Shown here in pieces: positions 18,633 through 26,612 of a stretch of 64,000 bases of DNA. Numbering within the stretch: position 1 is the stretch's first letter; every line of letters starts with the position of its first letter. The notes beneath the pieces were generated by a model. It saw only the letters and a list, made by a program, of their open reading frames with translations, did not search any database and had not been told where the DNA came from. Made by a program: the position numbers and the translations under genes. Source of the DNA: Crocinitomicaceae bacterium (GTDB lineage: Bacteria > Bacteroidota > Bacteroidia > Flavobacteriales_D > Crocinitomicaceae); the NCBI GenBank assembly GCA_016719925.1, contig JADJYC010000008.1, positions 124,001 to 188,000 on the forward strand. The letters run 5' to 3'.

Positions 18633-19628
18633 TTAGTTGGTGTTATAAGCCCATTTTAAATAGATTGCTCCCCAGGTGAATCCGCCACCAAAAGAAGCAA
18701 GCACTATATTATCTCCCTTTTTTAATTGTTTTTCCCATTCCCATAAACAAAGTGGTATTGTACCGGCAGTGGTATTTCCATATTTTTCAATATTTACCAT
18801 GACCTTTTCTTTGCCCACGCCCATTCTGTTTGCTGTAGCATCAATAATTCTGAGATTTGCCTGATGCGGAACCAGCCATGCTACATCTTCAGCTTTCAGA
18901 TTATTGCGTTCCATAATTTCAACGGCAACATCTGCCATATTCTGAACGGCATGTTTGAAAACAGTTTTGCCTTCCTGAAAAACATACATACCATCTGACT
19001 CAGCATTTTCTTTTGTTACTGGCTCTTTTGAACCACCCACTGTCTGAAGAAGAAATTCACGTCCGGCCCCGTCTGATTTAAGAACTGTATCAATAACGCC
19101 TAACCCTTAATTATTTGGTTCAAGCAATACACCCCCTCCTCCGTCACCAAAGATTATACATGTTGCACGGTCTTTATAATTGATGATACTTGACATAACA
19201 TCAGCACCAATGACAATAATTTTTTTGTGCGTACCGTTTTCAATATATACCCGGCCAATATCAAGCGCATAAATAAAACCAGAACATGCTGCACTCAAAT
19301 CAAATCCCCATGCATTTTTACAACCGGCCTTATCACAAATGACATTAGCACTGCTTGGGAAACGATAATCTCCTGTAATAGTACCAACAATAATCATGTC
19401 TATTTCCAACGGAGAAATACCACGTTTTTTGCAGATCCCGTTTACAATGTGAAGTCCAAAATCAGAAAGAGCTTCACCTTTGGCTGCCATTCTTCTTTCA
19501 CGGATACCAGTTCTGGAAAATATCCACTCGTCGTTTGTATCAACCATTTTCTCCAGATCTTGATTGGAGAGAACCCGTTCAGGCAGGTAACCCTGAACTG
19601 CCGTAATTGCTGCAGTGATTTTGGACAT
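18633..19628 (-). CDS. fabH: 3-oxoacyl-ACP synthase III (in-frame TAA)
   Basis: 331 residues from ATG 19628, cut by one in-frame TAA at 19107-19109. It condenses acetyl-CoA with malonyl-ACP to start fatty acid synthesis. The N-part has DEWIFSRTGIRERR and the active-site Cys in LSAACSGFIYAL. The C-part has the catalytic His in VPHQANLRIID and the catalytic Asn in YGNTTAGTIPL. The stop falls in LLEPNN-stop-GLGVID, a surface stretch where the family usually has Glu or another polar residue. All catalytic residues lie on the two halves of one frame, so this is a point change, not a gene boundary. It is first in the fabH-accB-accC operon, with a well-formed promoter upstream. Confidence 0.93.
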
Positions 19629-19664
19629 AAATCCGTTTAAGTTATGTTCAATTGAGAACAGCTA

Positions 19665-19698
19665 CAAATGTATCAAAAATGTAAAAAGAGGGGGCAAA
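19665..19698 (-). promoter_or_regulatory. Promoter of the fabH-accB-accC operon
   Basis: On the minus strand, TTTG (19698-19695) and TACATTTG (19672-19665) are separated by 22 bases, matching the Bacteroidota TTTG / TAnnTTTG promoter. The -7 box lies about 37 bases before the fabH ATG. Confidence 0.65.
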
Positions 19699-19798
19699 TT
19701 CCCTAAAAATCGTTCGTTTTTATTAAAAATAAGGGCAAAAAACAGAAAATCACGTGATTCAGAAAAAATAAATCCGGCGGTAAAATTTGTATAAAAAC

Positions 19799-19838
19799 AA
19801 AAAGGATAATGACTGCCATAAGCAATCACTATCCTTTT
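19799..19838 (-). terminator. Terminator after rpmF
   Basis: AAAAGGATA...TGC pairs with GCAATCACTATCCTTTT, with two non-Watson-Crick positions in the stem, followed by T residues on both sides. It lies 26 bases past the rpmF stop and separates it from the fabH operon. Confidence 0.75.
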
Positions 19839-19864
19839 CTATAGAATTGTAGATTAATTACTGA

Positions 19865-20056
19865 TTAAACAGCAACCTCTTTCTCCATTACTACTTTTCC
19901 TTTGTAGTAAAGTTTTCCCTCATGCCAGTGTGCACGGTGAAAAAGGTGCGGCTGTCCTGTTGTAGGACAAGTAGCGATATTATCTGCTACGGCTTTATCA
20001 TGCGTTCTTCTCTTATCTCTTCTTGTTCTTGAGATCTTTCTTTTAGGATGTGCCAT
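19865..20056 (-). CDS. rpmF: 50S ribosomal protein L32
   Basis: A 63-residue basic protein with the hallmark start MAHPKRKISRTRRDKRRTHD and the C-terminal HRAHWHEGKLYYKGKVV found in Bacteroidota L32. It sits between DUF177 (6 bases upstream) and the fabH operon, the usual arrangement in this phylum. Only one Cys (TCPTTG) remains of the zinc-binding set seen in other bacteria, so it is a zinc-free form. Confidence 0.97.
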   Translation of the reverse strand: MAHPKRKISRTRRDKRRTHDKAVADNIATCPTTGQPHLFHRAHWHEGKLYYKGKVVMEKEVAV

Positions 20057-20062
20057 TGCCTT

Positions 20063-20617
20063 TTATTTTTTATTGTTGTGTTTATTCTTCAGTTTATCAA
20101 GAGCCGCCCAGCGCGGATCCACTTCTTCAATATTTGTTTCATTCTTCTCTTCAGCAGCTGTTTGCTCAATCATGAGATAATTATCAATGTCATTCAACAT
20201 CTCCTGATTGCATTTACCCTCCGGATGAACCCGTCTTGCAGGCAACATCAGCAGTGTAAATTCATAAATGGGTTGTGCAACATCTACATCTGTTTCATTC
20301 GGATATATTGTTACTACATTTTCATCATCCAGATCATTTTCAGAAAACTTGTAAATCAGGTTTCCTGTCCCGTTTAAAGGAAAATCAAAATAATCTGTAC
20401 AACGATCACACATCAAATTCACCATTCCGTTAATTGCAAAATCAGCAATCAGCATGTTTGGTTTTTTTTCAAGTACCAACTCCACATGCAGTTTGGCCTT
20501 TTTGAATTCAGTGTAACCCAATTGCTCAAAGAACTTATTCTCTATTTCAAAAGTGAACTGGTGCTTACCGTCTGTAAGACCAGTAAAGCCGATATTGTAT
20601 TCGCTTTTTCTAGCCAC
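20063..20617 (-). CDS. DUF177 (YceD-like) protein
   Basis: 184 residues of the DUF177/YceD family, nearly always encoded next to rpmF. A CDRC motif (LMCDRCTDYFDFPLNG) lies near the middle, and a DVDVAQPIYEFTLLMLPARR segment precedes a charged tail. In plants and E. coli the family is linked to 23S rRNA accumulation, which fits its place beside a ribosomal protein gene. It is the first gene of a two-gene unit with rpmF; a TATCTTTG box lies 17 bases upstream. Confidence 0.88.
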   Translation of the reverse strand: MARKSEYNIGFTGLTDGKHQFTFEIENKFFEQLGYTEFKKAKLHVELVLEKKPNMLIADFAINGMVNLMCDRCTDYFDFPLNGTGNLIYKFSENDLDDENVVTIYPNETDVDVAQPIYEFTLLMLPARRVHPEGKCNQEMLNDIDNYLMIEQTAAEEKNETNIEEVDPRWAALDKLKNKHNNKK

Positions 20618-20634
20618 GCCTGAAAATAGAGGGG

Positions 20635-20642
20635 CAAAGATA
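20635..20642 (-). promoter_or_regulatory. -7 promoter element for DUF177-rpmF (TATCTTTG)
   Basis: A perfect TAnnTTTG match on the minus strand in the 64-base gap between pdxA and the DUF177 gene. It suggests independent transcription of DUF177-rpmF. Confidence 0.5.
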
Positions 20643-20681
20643 GAAAGAATTTCTTTTCTTAACCGTGAATCTGCAAAATTT

Positions 20682-21731
20682 CTATTTGACCTGAGATTGT
20701 TTTTGTAAGGCTCCCTCTTGCAACTTTTTGTAATTCAACCGGTTTTGATAAATATCCAAAGCTAAATAATAAGCGTTTCTAAACGATGTTGGAGACGCTT
20801 TGTCTTTACCCGAAATATCATATGCAGTGCCGTGATCAGGCGAAGTGCGCACAATTGGAAGTCCGGCAGTAAAATTTACCCCTTCATCAAACGAAATTGA
20901 TTTGAATCCGGTCAGTCCCTGATCATGATACATAGATAAAATGGCATCAAAATTTTTCAAATTGGAAGAACCAAAAAATCCGTCTGATGAATATGGCCCC
21001 ACAACTATTTCACCTTCATCCCTGAATTTTTGAATTACAGGAATAATTGTATCAATTTCTTCATTTCCCAAAGTTCCTCTGTCACCGGCATGCGGATTTA
21101 ATCCAAGCACAGCAATACGCGGTTTGCTGATCATAAAATCTTTTCGTAGTGTACTCAGCAATAATTTCAATTTTTGCTCAATTCTTTCTTTGGTTATTAA
21201 AGCCGGCACATCTTTCAATGGCACATGACCTGTCACCACTCCTACTCTCAAATCACCTGCAACCATCAGCATCAAGACATCTTTAGCTTCAGAGACATGC
21301 GCCAGGTATTCAGTATGACCAGGGAATTCAAAACCCGCTTCTCGTATACAATCTTTATTAATAGGAGCCGTTACCAGTACATCAATGCGGTTACTTTTCA
21401 AATCAGCAACCGCAGCCTGCAATGATTTCAATGCATACTTTCCGCCGTTGGCATTTTTTTCACCAAGCACAATATTCACCTCTTCATCCCAGCAATTGAT
21501 GAGATTTATTTTTTTTGGTTTTGCCTCTGTTGCATCTTTTATTACCAGATAATTAAACTCAGGTTGATTCAATGCCTTTTTATGAAACGAAATTGTTTTT
21601 GAGCTTCCGTAAATTACCGGAACTGAATTTGCGTATACCAAAGGATCATTCAGTGTTTTGATGATTACCTCAATTCCAATACTATTAATGTCACCAACGG
21701 TAATACCAACTCTGATGGGTTTGTTTTCCAT
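20682..21731 (-). CDS. pdxA: 4-hydroxythreonine-4-phosphate dehydrogenase
   Basis: 349 residues, full length. It oxidises 4-phosphohydroxy-L-threonine in the DXP-dependent pathway to pyridoxal phosphate. Metal and substrate motifs are visible: GHTEYLA, GHVPLKDVP, LGLNPHAGDRGTLGNEE, SMYHDQGLTGFK and TSPDHGTAYDISGK. It lies 2 bases downstream of the leucyl aminopeptidase gene and upstream of DUF177, a conserved Bacteroidota neighbourhood. Confidence 0.96.
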   Translation of the reverse strand: MENKPIRVGITVGDINSIGIEVIIKTLNDPLVYANSVPVIYGSSKTISFHKKALNQPEFNYLVIKDATEAKPKKINLINCWDEEVNIVLGEKNANGGKYALKSLQAAVADLKSNRIDVLVTAPINKDCIREAGFEFPGHTEYLAHVSEAKDVLMLMVAGDLRVGVVTGHVPLKDVPALITKERIEQKLKLLLSTLRKDFMISKPRIAVLGLNPHAGDRGTLGNEEIDTIIPVIQKFRDEGEIVVGPYSSDGFFGSSNLKNFDAILSMYHDQGLTGFKSISFDEGVNFTAGLPIVRTSPDHGTAYDISGKDKASPTSFRNAYYLALDIYQNRLNYKKLQEGALQKQSQVK

Positions 21732-21733
21732 GT

Positions 21734-23134
21734 TTATTTGGATGATAAATATTCAATTAATAATCTTACACCGCAACCTGTTCCGCCCAAACCACGATAT
21801 GAATCTTTTGCATTATTAAATGCAGGGCCGGCGATATCGAGATGAATGTACGGATAATCTGTAAAGTGTTCCAGAAATTTTCCCGCTGTAATCATTCCTG
21901 CAAAAGATCCGCCGATATTTTTCATGTCAGCAATGGTAGATTTCATTTCATCCTTATACTCATCCCAAAAAGGAAATTGTACAATTCTGTCATGGGTGGC
22001 AAAACCAGCTTTATTAAGAGAATCAAATTCCTTTTGTGAAGCATTCCCCATAGCAACACTTGCATGAGGACCAATTGCCGCAGCAGCTGCGCCGGTTAAC
22101 GTTGCAGCATCAATAACTAACTCCGGTTTGTATTTTTTAGCATAAGAAAGTGCGTCAGCAAGAATCATTCTTCCTTCAGCATCTGTATTCAATACTTCTA
22201 TTGTTGTGCCATCAAACATGGTAATTACATCACCGGGTGTGTAGGCATTTCCACCGGGACGGTTATCTGTTGCAGGTAAAAGCGCAACCAGATGCAAAGG
22301 CAATCCTATTTTAGCAGCTCCTATAATTGTTGCTGCCATTGCCGCTGCACCCGCCATATCACATTTCATTGAGTCCATTGAACCTTTTGTTGGTTTAAGA
22401 CTTAAACCACCAGTGTCATAAACAATGCCTTTACCTACCAGTACAATTGGTTTTTTGTTTTTGAATTTTTTTGGTTTGTATTCCAAAATAGTAAAAGCAG
22501 CACTGTCTACTGATCCTTTATTTACTGCAAGTAATCCCCCCATTTTAAGCGCTTCAATTTTTGCCTGACCTAATACCTCAGATTTCACTGAAGTACCTTT
22601 GCATTTTTTTACAATTTCATTGGCAAGTTGTTCAGCATTTAAATATGAAACGGGCTCATTAACCAAATCTCTTGCCCATAAAGTAACATCAATAATATGC
22701 TGTATTTTGTCAATGTTCACTGATTTATTATCATACGTTACACCGGTTAATTTTTGTTTTTTTGGTTTTGTGAAATATTTTGAAAACTCATACGAACTCA
22801 GCGCAAATCCTTCAATGAATAATTCCTGAGCCTGAGTTGTACCTCCGGTGATATGAAAACTTTCACACAATCCTTTCGTTGCTTCATATACTTTATGACC
22901 AAGATCTCTCAGTTTTTCTTTATTACCATCTTTTTTCAGATCTTCGAACTTGCAGAAAACGGCAACTTTGCCAAACTCATTGAATAAAGCAAAATTCCCT
23001 TCTTTAAAAAGTGATTTCAGATGACTAATTTTTTCTGCTGAAAGACCGCTAATCTGAATTTTATCAGATTCAGAAATCAGATAGACTGAATTTACACTTT
23101 GTGTCTTGCCTGAATATTTTGGAAATACAAACAT
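21734..23134 (-). CDS. Leucyl aminopeptidase (M17 family)
   Basis: 466 residues. This cytosolic M17 zinc/manganese exopeptidase removes N-terminal residues, often hydrophobic. The N-terminal domain is variable; the C-terminal catalytic domain has VGKGIVYDTGGLSLKPTKGS (Lys and Asp ligands), MKCDMAGAAA, the signature NTDAEGRMILADAL and a final DIAGPAF segment. It is the first gene of a likely pepA-pdxA transcript, with a TACCTTTG box 20 bases before its ATG. Confidence 0.93.
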   Translation of the reverse strand: MFVFPKYSGKTQSVNSVYLISESDKIQISGLSAEKISHLKSLFKEGNFALFNEFGKVAVFCKFEDLKKDGNKEKLRDLGHKVYEATKGLCESFHITGGTTQAQELFIEGFALSSYEFSKYFTKPKKQKLTGVTYDNKSVNIDKIQHIIDVTLWARDLVNEPVSYLNAEQLANEIVKKCKGTSVKSEVLGQAKIEALKMGGLLAVNKGSVDSAAFTILEYKPKKFKNKKPIVLVGKGIVYDTGGLSLKPTKGSMDSMKCDMAGAAAMAATIIGAAKIGLPLHLVALLPATDNRPGGNAYTPGDVITMFDGTTIEVLNTDAEGRMILADALSYAKKYKPELVIDAATLTGAAAAAIGPHASVAMGNASQKEFDSLNKAGFATHDRIVQFPFWDEYKDEMKSTIADMKNIGGSFAGMITAGKFLEHFTDYPYIHLDIAGPAFNNAKDSYRGLGGTGCGVRLLIEYLSSK

Positions 23135-23153
23135 GGTATGAAAATTTTATTTC

Positions 23154-23161
23154 CAAAGGTA
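23154..23161 (-). promoter_or_regulatory. -7 promoter element for the aminopeptidase-pdxA unit (TACCTTTG)
   Basis: A perfect TAnnTTTG match on the minus strand, 20-27 bases upstream of the M17 aminopeptidase start. No clear -33 box. Confidence 0.45.
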
Positions 23162-23249
23162 CAATTTTAATGACGTACAGAATCAATGAATTTACGAATG
23201 GTGCATTATAACAAAAGGGAACCCAAAATGAATTCCGCTTTTACCAGTT

Positions 23250-25942
23250 CTATTTTTAATGAACGGTTTGCTGAAATTGTGATCAGTAGTTTGAACGAGA
23301 ATAAAATAACTGCCGGATTCCAGCTCATCTATCTCCAATTGTTCATAAAAATCCTGCACTGAAATACACTGTAATACTCTTCCATCAGATGAAACTATTC
23401 TGATCTGTGACATTTTTTCAGAGGAAGTAACGATGAGATAATTTTCAGCCGGATTCGGATAAATTTTTGTCTCGACAATATTCAAATTATTAAATCCAAG
23501 AATGTCATCTGTATTGTCATTCGGATCAGTGCCATTTACCAGTTCCTGACCATCATTTGTCCCGCCACCATCAGAATCTGCATTCAATGGATCTGTCATA
23601 GAAATATTCAACTCAAATGAATCCGTTAGCCCATCATCATCGGTATCTGCGTCAGCAGGATCAGTATCGGTAATATTAACTTCCGTAAGGTCGCTTAATC
23701 CATCCCCGTCAGTGTCATTGCTATTTGGATTTGTACCTATTGATATTTCAAATCCATCTGATAAACCATCTGAATCTGAATCGGGGTTAAGAGGATCCGT
23801 CTGGAAAATAATATATTCTTCATAATCCGAAAGTCCATCATCATCTGAATCCGGATCATCCCAGAAAGTTCCGATCATATTTTCCTGAGCATCTGTTAAA
23901 CCATCATTATCCAAATCATTATCCACCACCACAATATCATCCGAGGAGTCGTTAGGATTTGTTCCGTCAAATAAAATTTCCTGACCATCTCCTATTCCTC
24001 CACCGTCAGTATCATAAACTGCAGGATCAGTATCATACATGACAACTTCCACACCATCATCAATCATATCATCATCTGAATCAGTATCCATCGGATTTGT
24101 TCCATAAACAGATACTTCATTCCCGTCTGTTAATCCGTCATCATCAGAATCAGTATCCATCGGATCAGTACCATAAATAATTTCCTGGGCATTACTTAAT
24201 CCATCACTGTCATCATCTCCTGCAAGTGCATCATCTGCACCATTATTGGGATCTGTACTTGCATTCACTTCATCGCCATCATTTACCCCACCGTTATCCG
24301 AATCCATATCTAACGGATCTGTAAAATACACATTTACTTCCTGACCATCAGTCAAAAAATCATTATCTGTGTCAACGTCATTAGGATCTGTTCCTGCGGT
24401 TGCCTCATTGATATTCGATAGCCCATCGTTATCGTTATCATCATCGCCCGGATCAAACGGATCAGTGCCTGTATCAATTTCATGTCCATCCAGATCACCT
24501 CCATTATCAGTGTCCGGGTCAAGCGGATCCGTTCCGTAATTGTTTACTTCATTTCCGTCAAAAAGCCAGTCATCATCCGAGTCTGAATCATTGGGGTCAG
24601 TTCCCAAAATAATTTCATCACTGTTTGTCAGGTAATCAAAATCGTTGTCATCATCGATTGGATTATTCGGATCAAATCCGTTTTGATATTCGAACCCATC
24701 CGGCGCTCCGCCACCATCAGTATCAACATTCAAAGGATCAGTTAAAATATTTAATACTTCCTGACCATCTGTGAGGTTATCATCGTCTGAATCAAAATCA
24801 GCCGGGTCAGTTTCACCGGCATCTTGCGAACCATTGAAATTAATGTCTTCCTGATCATCCTCCAAACCATCTGAATCTGAATCCGAGTCCCACGGGTTAG
24901 TTGTTGTCAGCGGATCAGCATCCGGAATATAAACGACCAAATTTGTTCCTGCACATTGAGGCACTGTTAAACCAATTTCAACCCCATCCGAAATGACATC
25001 GTTGTCTGAATCAAATTGTCCGGGTAATGTGAACGTCACATATTGTTCATATCCGTCCATTAATCCGTCATCGTCAAAATCACAATCGTTATCATCGAAC
25101 CCGTAAGTTAGTTCCACATTCAACGGCATTCCATCTCCGTCAGCATCAGCTGCAAGCCCGTCATCCAAATTATTATTCGGATCAGTCCAGGCTAAAATTT
25201 CAATCCCATCACCTGCTCCTCCTCCGTCAGTATCAAATAGTAATGGATTGGTAGAGTAGGTATTTACTTCTTCTCCGTCATTCAACCCGTCACTATCCGA
25301 GTCAGAATTCGAAGGATCAGTTCCAAATGTGAACTCAACACCATCTGTCAATCCATCACTATCGGTATCCATTGCAAAAACATCATCAGAATTATCCAAT
25401 GGATCAGTGAAGTAGATATTGACTTCTGTTCCATCACCAGCTCCTCCATTATCGGTGTCTGAATCAAGCGGATCAGTCAAATAAAAATCGACTTCCATTC
25501 CATCGACCAAATTATCAGAATCGCTGTCCATATTGGATGCGCTTGTTTCTGTTCCGGCGTCATCAGATCCATTGTAATTGACATCCTCCTCACCATCCAA
25601 TAATCCGTCAAAATCAGAATCATTATTATTCGGGTCAGTCGTTGTCCCGGGATCAGCATCCGGAATAAAAATTCCTAAATCTGTATCTGCACAACCTGCA
25701 GTGAATCCTAGCTCTGTTCCATCCTGTATTCCATCACCATCTGTATCAGGAGTTGTGGGATCACAGTTGAAATCAAAATAATCTTCATAGTCATTCAATC
25801 CATCGTCATCCGTATCACAGTCATTTGGATCAAGACCATTGGAAACTTCAAGTCCGTCAGGGATTCCATCACCATCTGAATCCTGAGAAAAGGAAAGCTT
25901 AAGAAGAACAATCAACAAAAAAACAAATAGTAGTTTATTCAT
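23250..25942 (-). CDS. Secreted thrombospondin type 3 repeat protein with T9SS sorting domain
   Basis: About 897 residues. A signal peptide (LFVFLLIVLLKLSFSQ) is followed by about 30 Asp-rich repeats of the form DSDSDGLTDGxEV...TDPL, the TSP type 3 calcium-binding pattern. A type A T9SS sorting domain ends the protein (ETKIYPNPAENYLIV, LESGSYFILVQT). The undamaged frame continues to 23192 with a 19-residue tail that no sorting domain has. One more A in the run at 23253-23257 gives a stop at 23250 right after the expected basic end (KPFIKK), so a missing base is likely. The protein is probably a calcium-stiffened rod on the cell surface, adhesive or structural. Confidence 0.85.
23560..25890 (-). 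repeat. Coding tandem repeat (TSP type 3 units)
   Basis: The DNA repeats imperfectly with a unit of roughly 60-80 bases, visible on the plus strand as recurring TCCATC/TCATCATC...GATCAGT blocks. The repetition is explained by the Asp-rich protein repeats. Long stretches are similar enough to invite slippage or misassembly. Confidence 0.8.
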
Positions 25943-26016
25943 GACAACCGCTTATTGATTCTAGTAAATGTACCTTTATTATTTTTAAGGATGTCTTCAG
26001 AACCTTATGACTTTTG

Positions 26017-26349
26017 TCAGAACCAGCTGAAATATTCAAATCCTGCATACACTCCTTCATCTCTGAAATCAAATGGAAAATTATCGAGATAAAGTCCTGC
26101 ACCTCTTCCGGTTTTTAAATCAAATCCATAATGGTGCCAGGGGCAAACGATAAAACCATTTTCACATTTGGCCTTATCAAGCTTCATTCCCTGATGGGGA
26201 CATTTATTTTTTACCAGATAAAAATTGTTATCGTGCCGGATGAGAAGCAGATTTTGATTATTGAAATATACCGGAATCATTTCTTTTGAACCAAGCATAT
26301 CTTCAAGAATATTCAAAGAATCAGCAAACTTTATCCATTTCATTTTCAT
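26017..26349 (-). CDS. Small Rieske-type [2Fe-2S] protein
   Basis: About 110 residues from ATG 26349 (MKMKWIKFADS); ATG 26343 is equally possible. It carries a full Rieske cluster motif: CPHQGMKLDKAKC-ENGFIVC-PWHHYGFDLKTG, that is C-X-H and C-X2-H ligands. It has no signal peptide or membrane segment, so it is likely a soluble ferredoxin-like electron carrier as in dioxygenase or NirD-type systems. No oxygenase or reductase gene is adjacent. The longer open frame to 26499 runs through two strong hairpins and is probably not coding. Confidence 0.82.
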   Translation of the reverse strand: MKMKWIKFADSLNILEDMLGSKEMIPVYFNNQNLLLIRHDNNFYLVKNKCPHQGMKLDKAKCENGFIVCPWHHYGFDLKTGRGAGLYLDNFPFDFRDEGVYAGFEYFSWF

Positions 26350-26429
26350 TGAAAACATACCGTCAAATTTAACCGAATATAATTTTTTCTGTAACCAAAT
26401 CCAACAAATCGTTATATAGCCGAATGAGG

Positions 26430-26530
26430 AGGATTTTCTGCCACTTAACTGAGGCAGATACATAGTGAGAGAGGCCACAGTTCCTTCAGGATTAAACACC
26501 GCGAAGGACTGTGCTGCCGATCACTGATCA
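26430..26530. ncRNA. Structured intergenic region, candidate RNA or leader
   Basis: Two stable hairpins lie between the divergent Rieske and surface-protein genes. One pairs CACAGTTCCTTC (26476-26487) with GAAGGACTGTG (26503-26513), one bulge, with a 15-base loop. The other pairs TCTGCC (26437-26442) with GGCAGA (26453-26458). Base composition here is richer in G+C than the flanks. It could be a small RNA such as a 6S-like RNA, or the 5' leader of the Rieske gene. The strand and identity are not known. Confidence 0.35.
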
Positions 26531-26612
26531 ACTCAATAAAATCCTGTTTACAAATCCGCTTTGCAATTTCCTTTGAATAAATCCGTATATCTTTAGGATT
26601 GAAACGAGTTTC

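Noticed and set aside
1340..19109. A changed genetic code with TAG/TAA read as glutamine
   Set aside because: Many genes end normally in TAG or TAA at the expected family length, and indel errors are abundant, so isolated substitutions are a simpler reading.
19629..19864. Missing plsX between rpmF and fabH as a gene loss
   Set aside because: Many Bacteroidota have rpmF directly followed by fabH-accB-accC with plsX absent or elsewhere, so this is not notable.
23560..25890. CRISPR-like or satellite repeat
   Set aside because: The repetition follows the protein repeat in frame, with no constant repeat/spacer units and no cas genes.
26350..26499. 5' extension of the Rieske frame as coding sequence
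   Set aside because: It overlaps two strong hairpins, has no family similarity, and the conserved small Rieske proteins start at the MKMKWIKF-like position.
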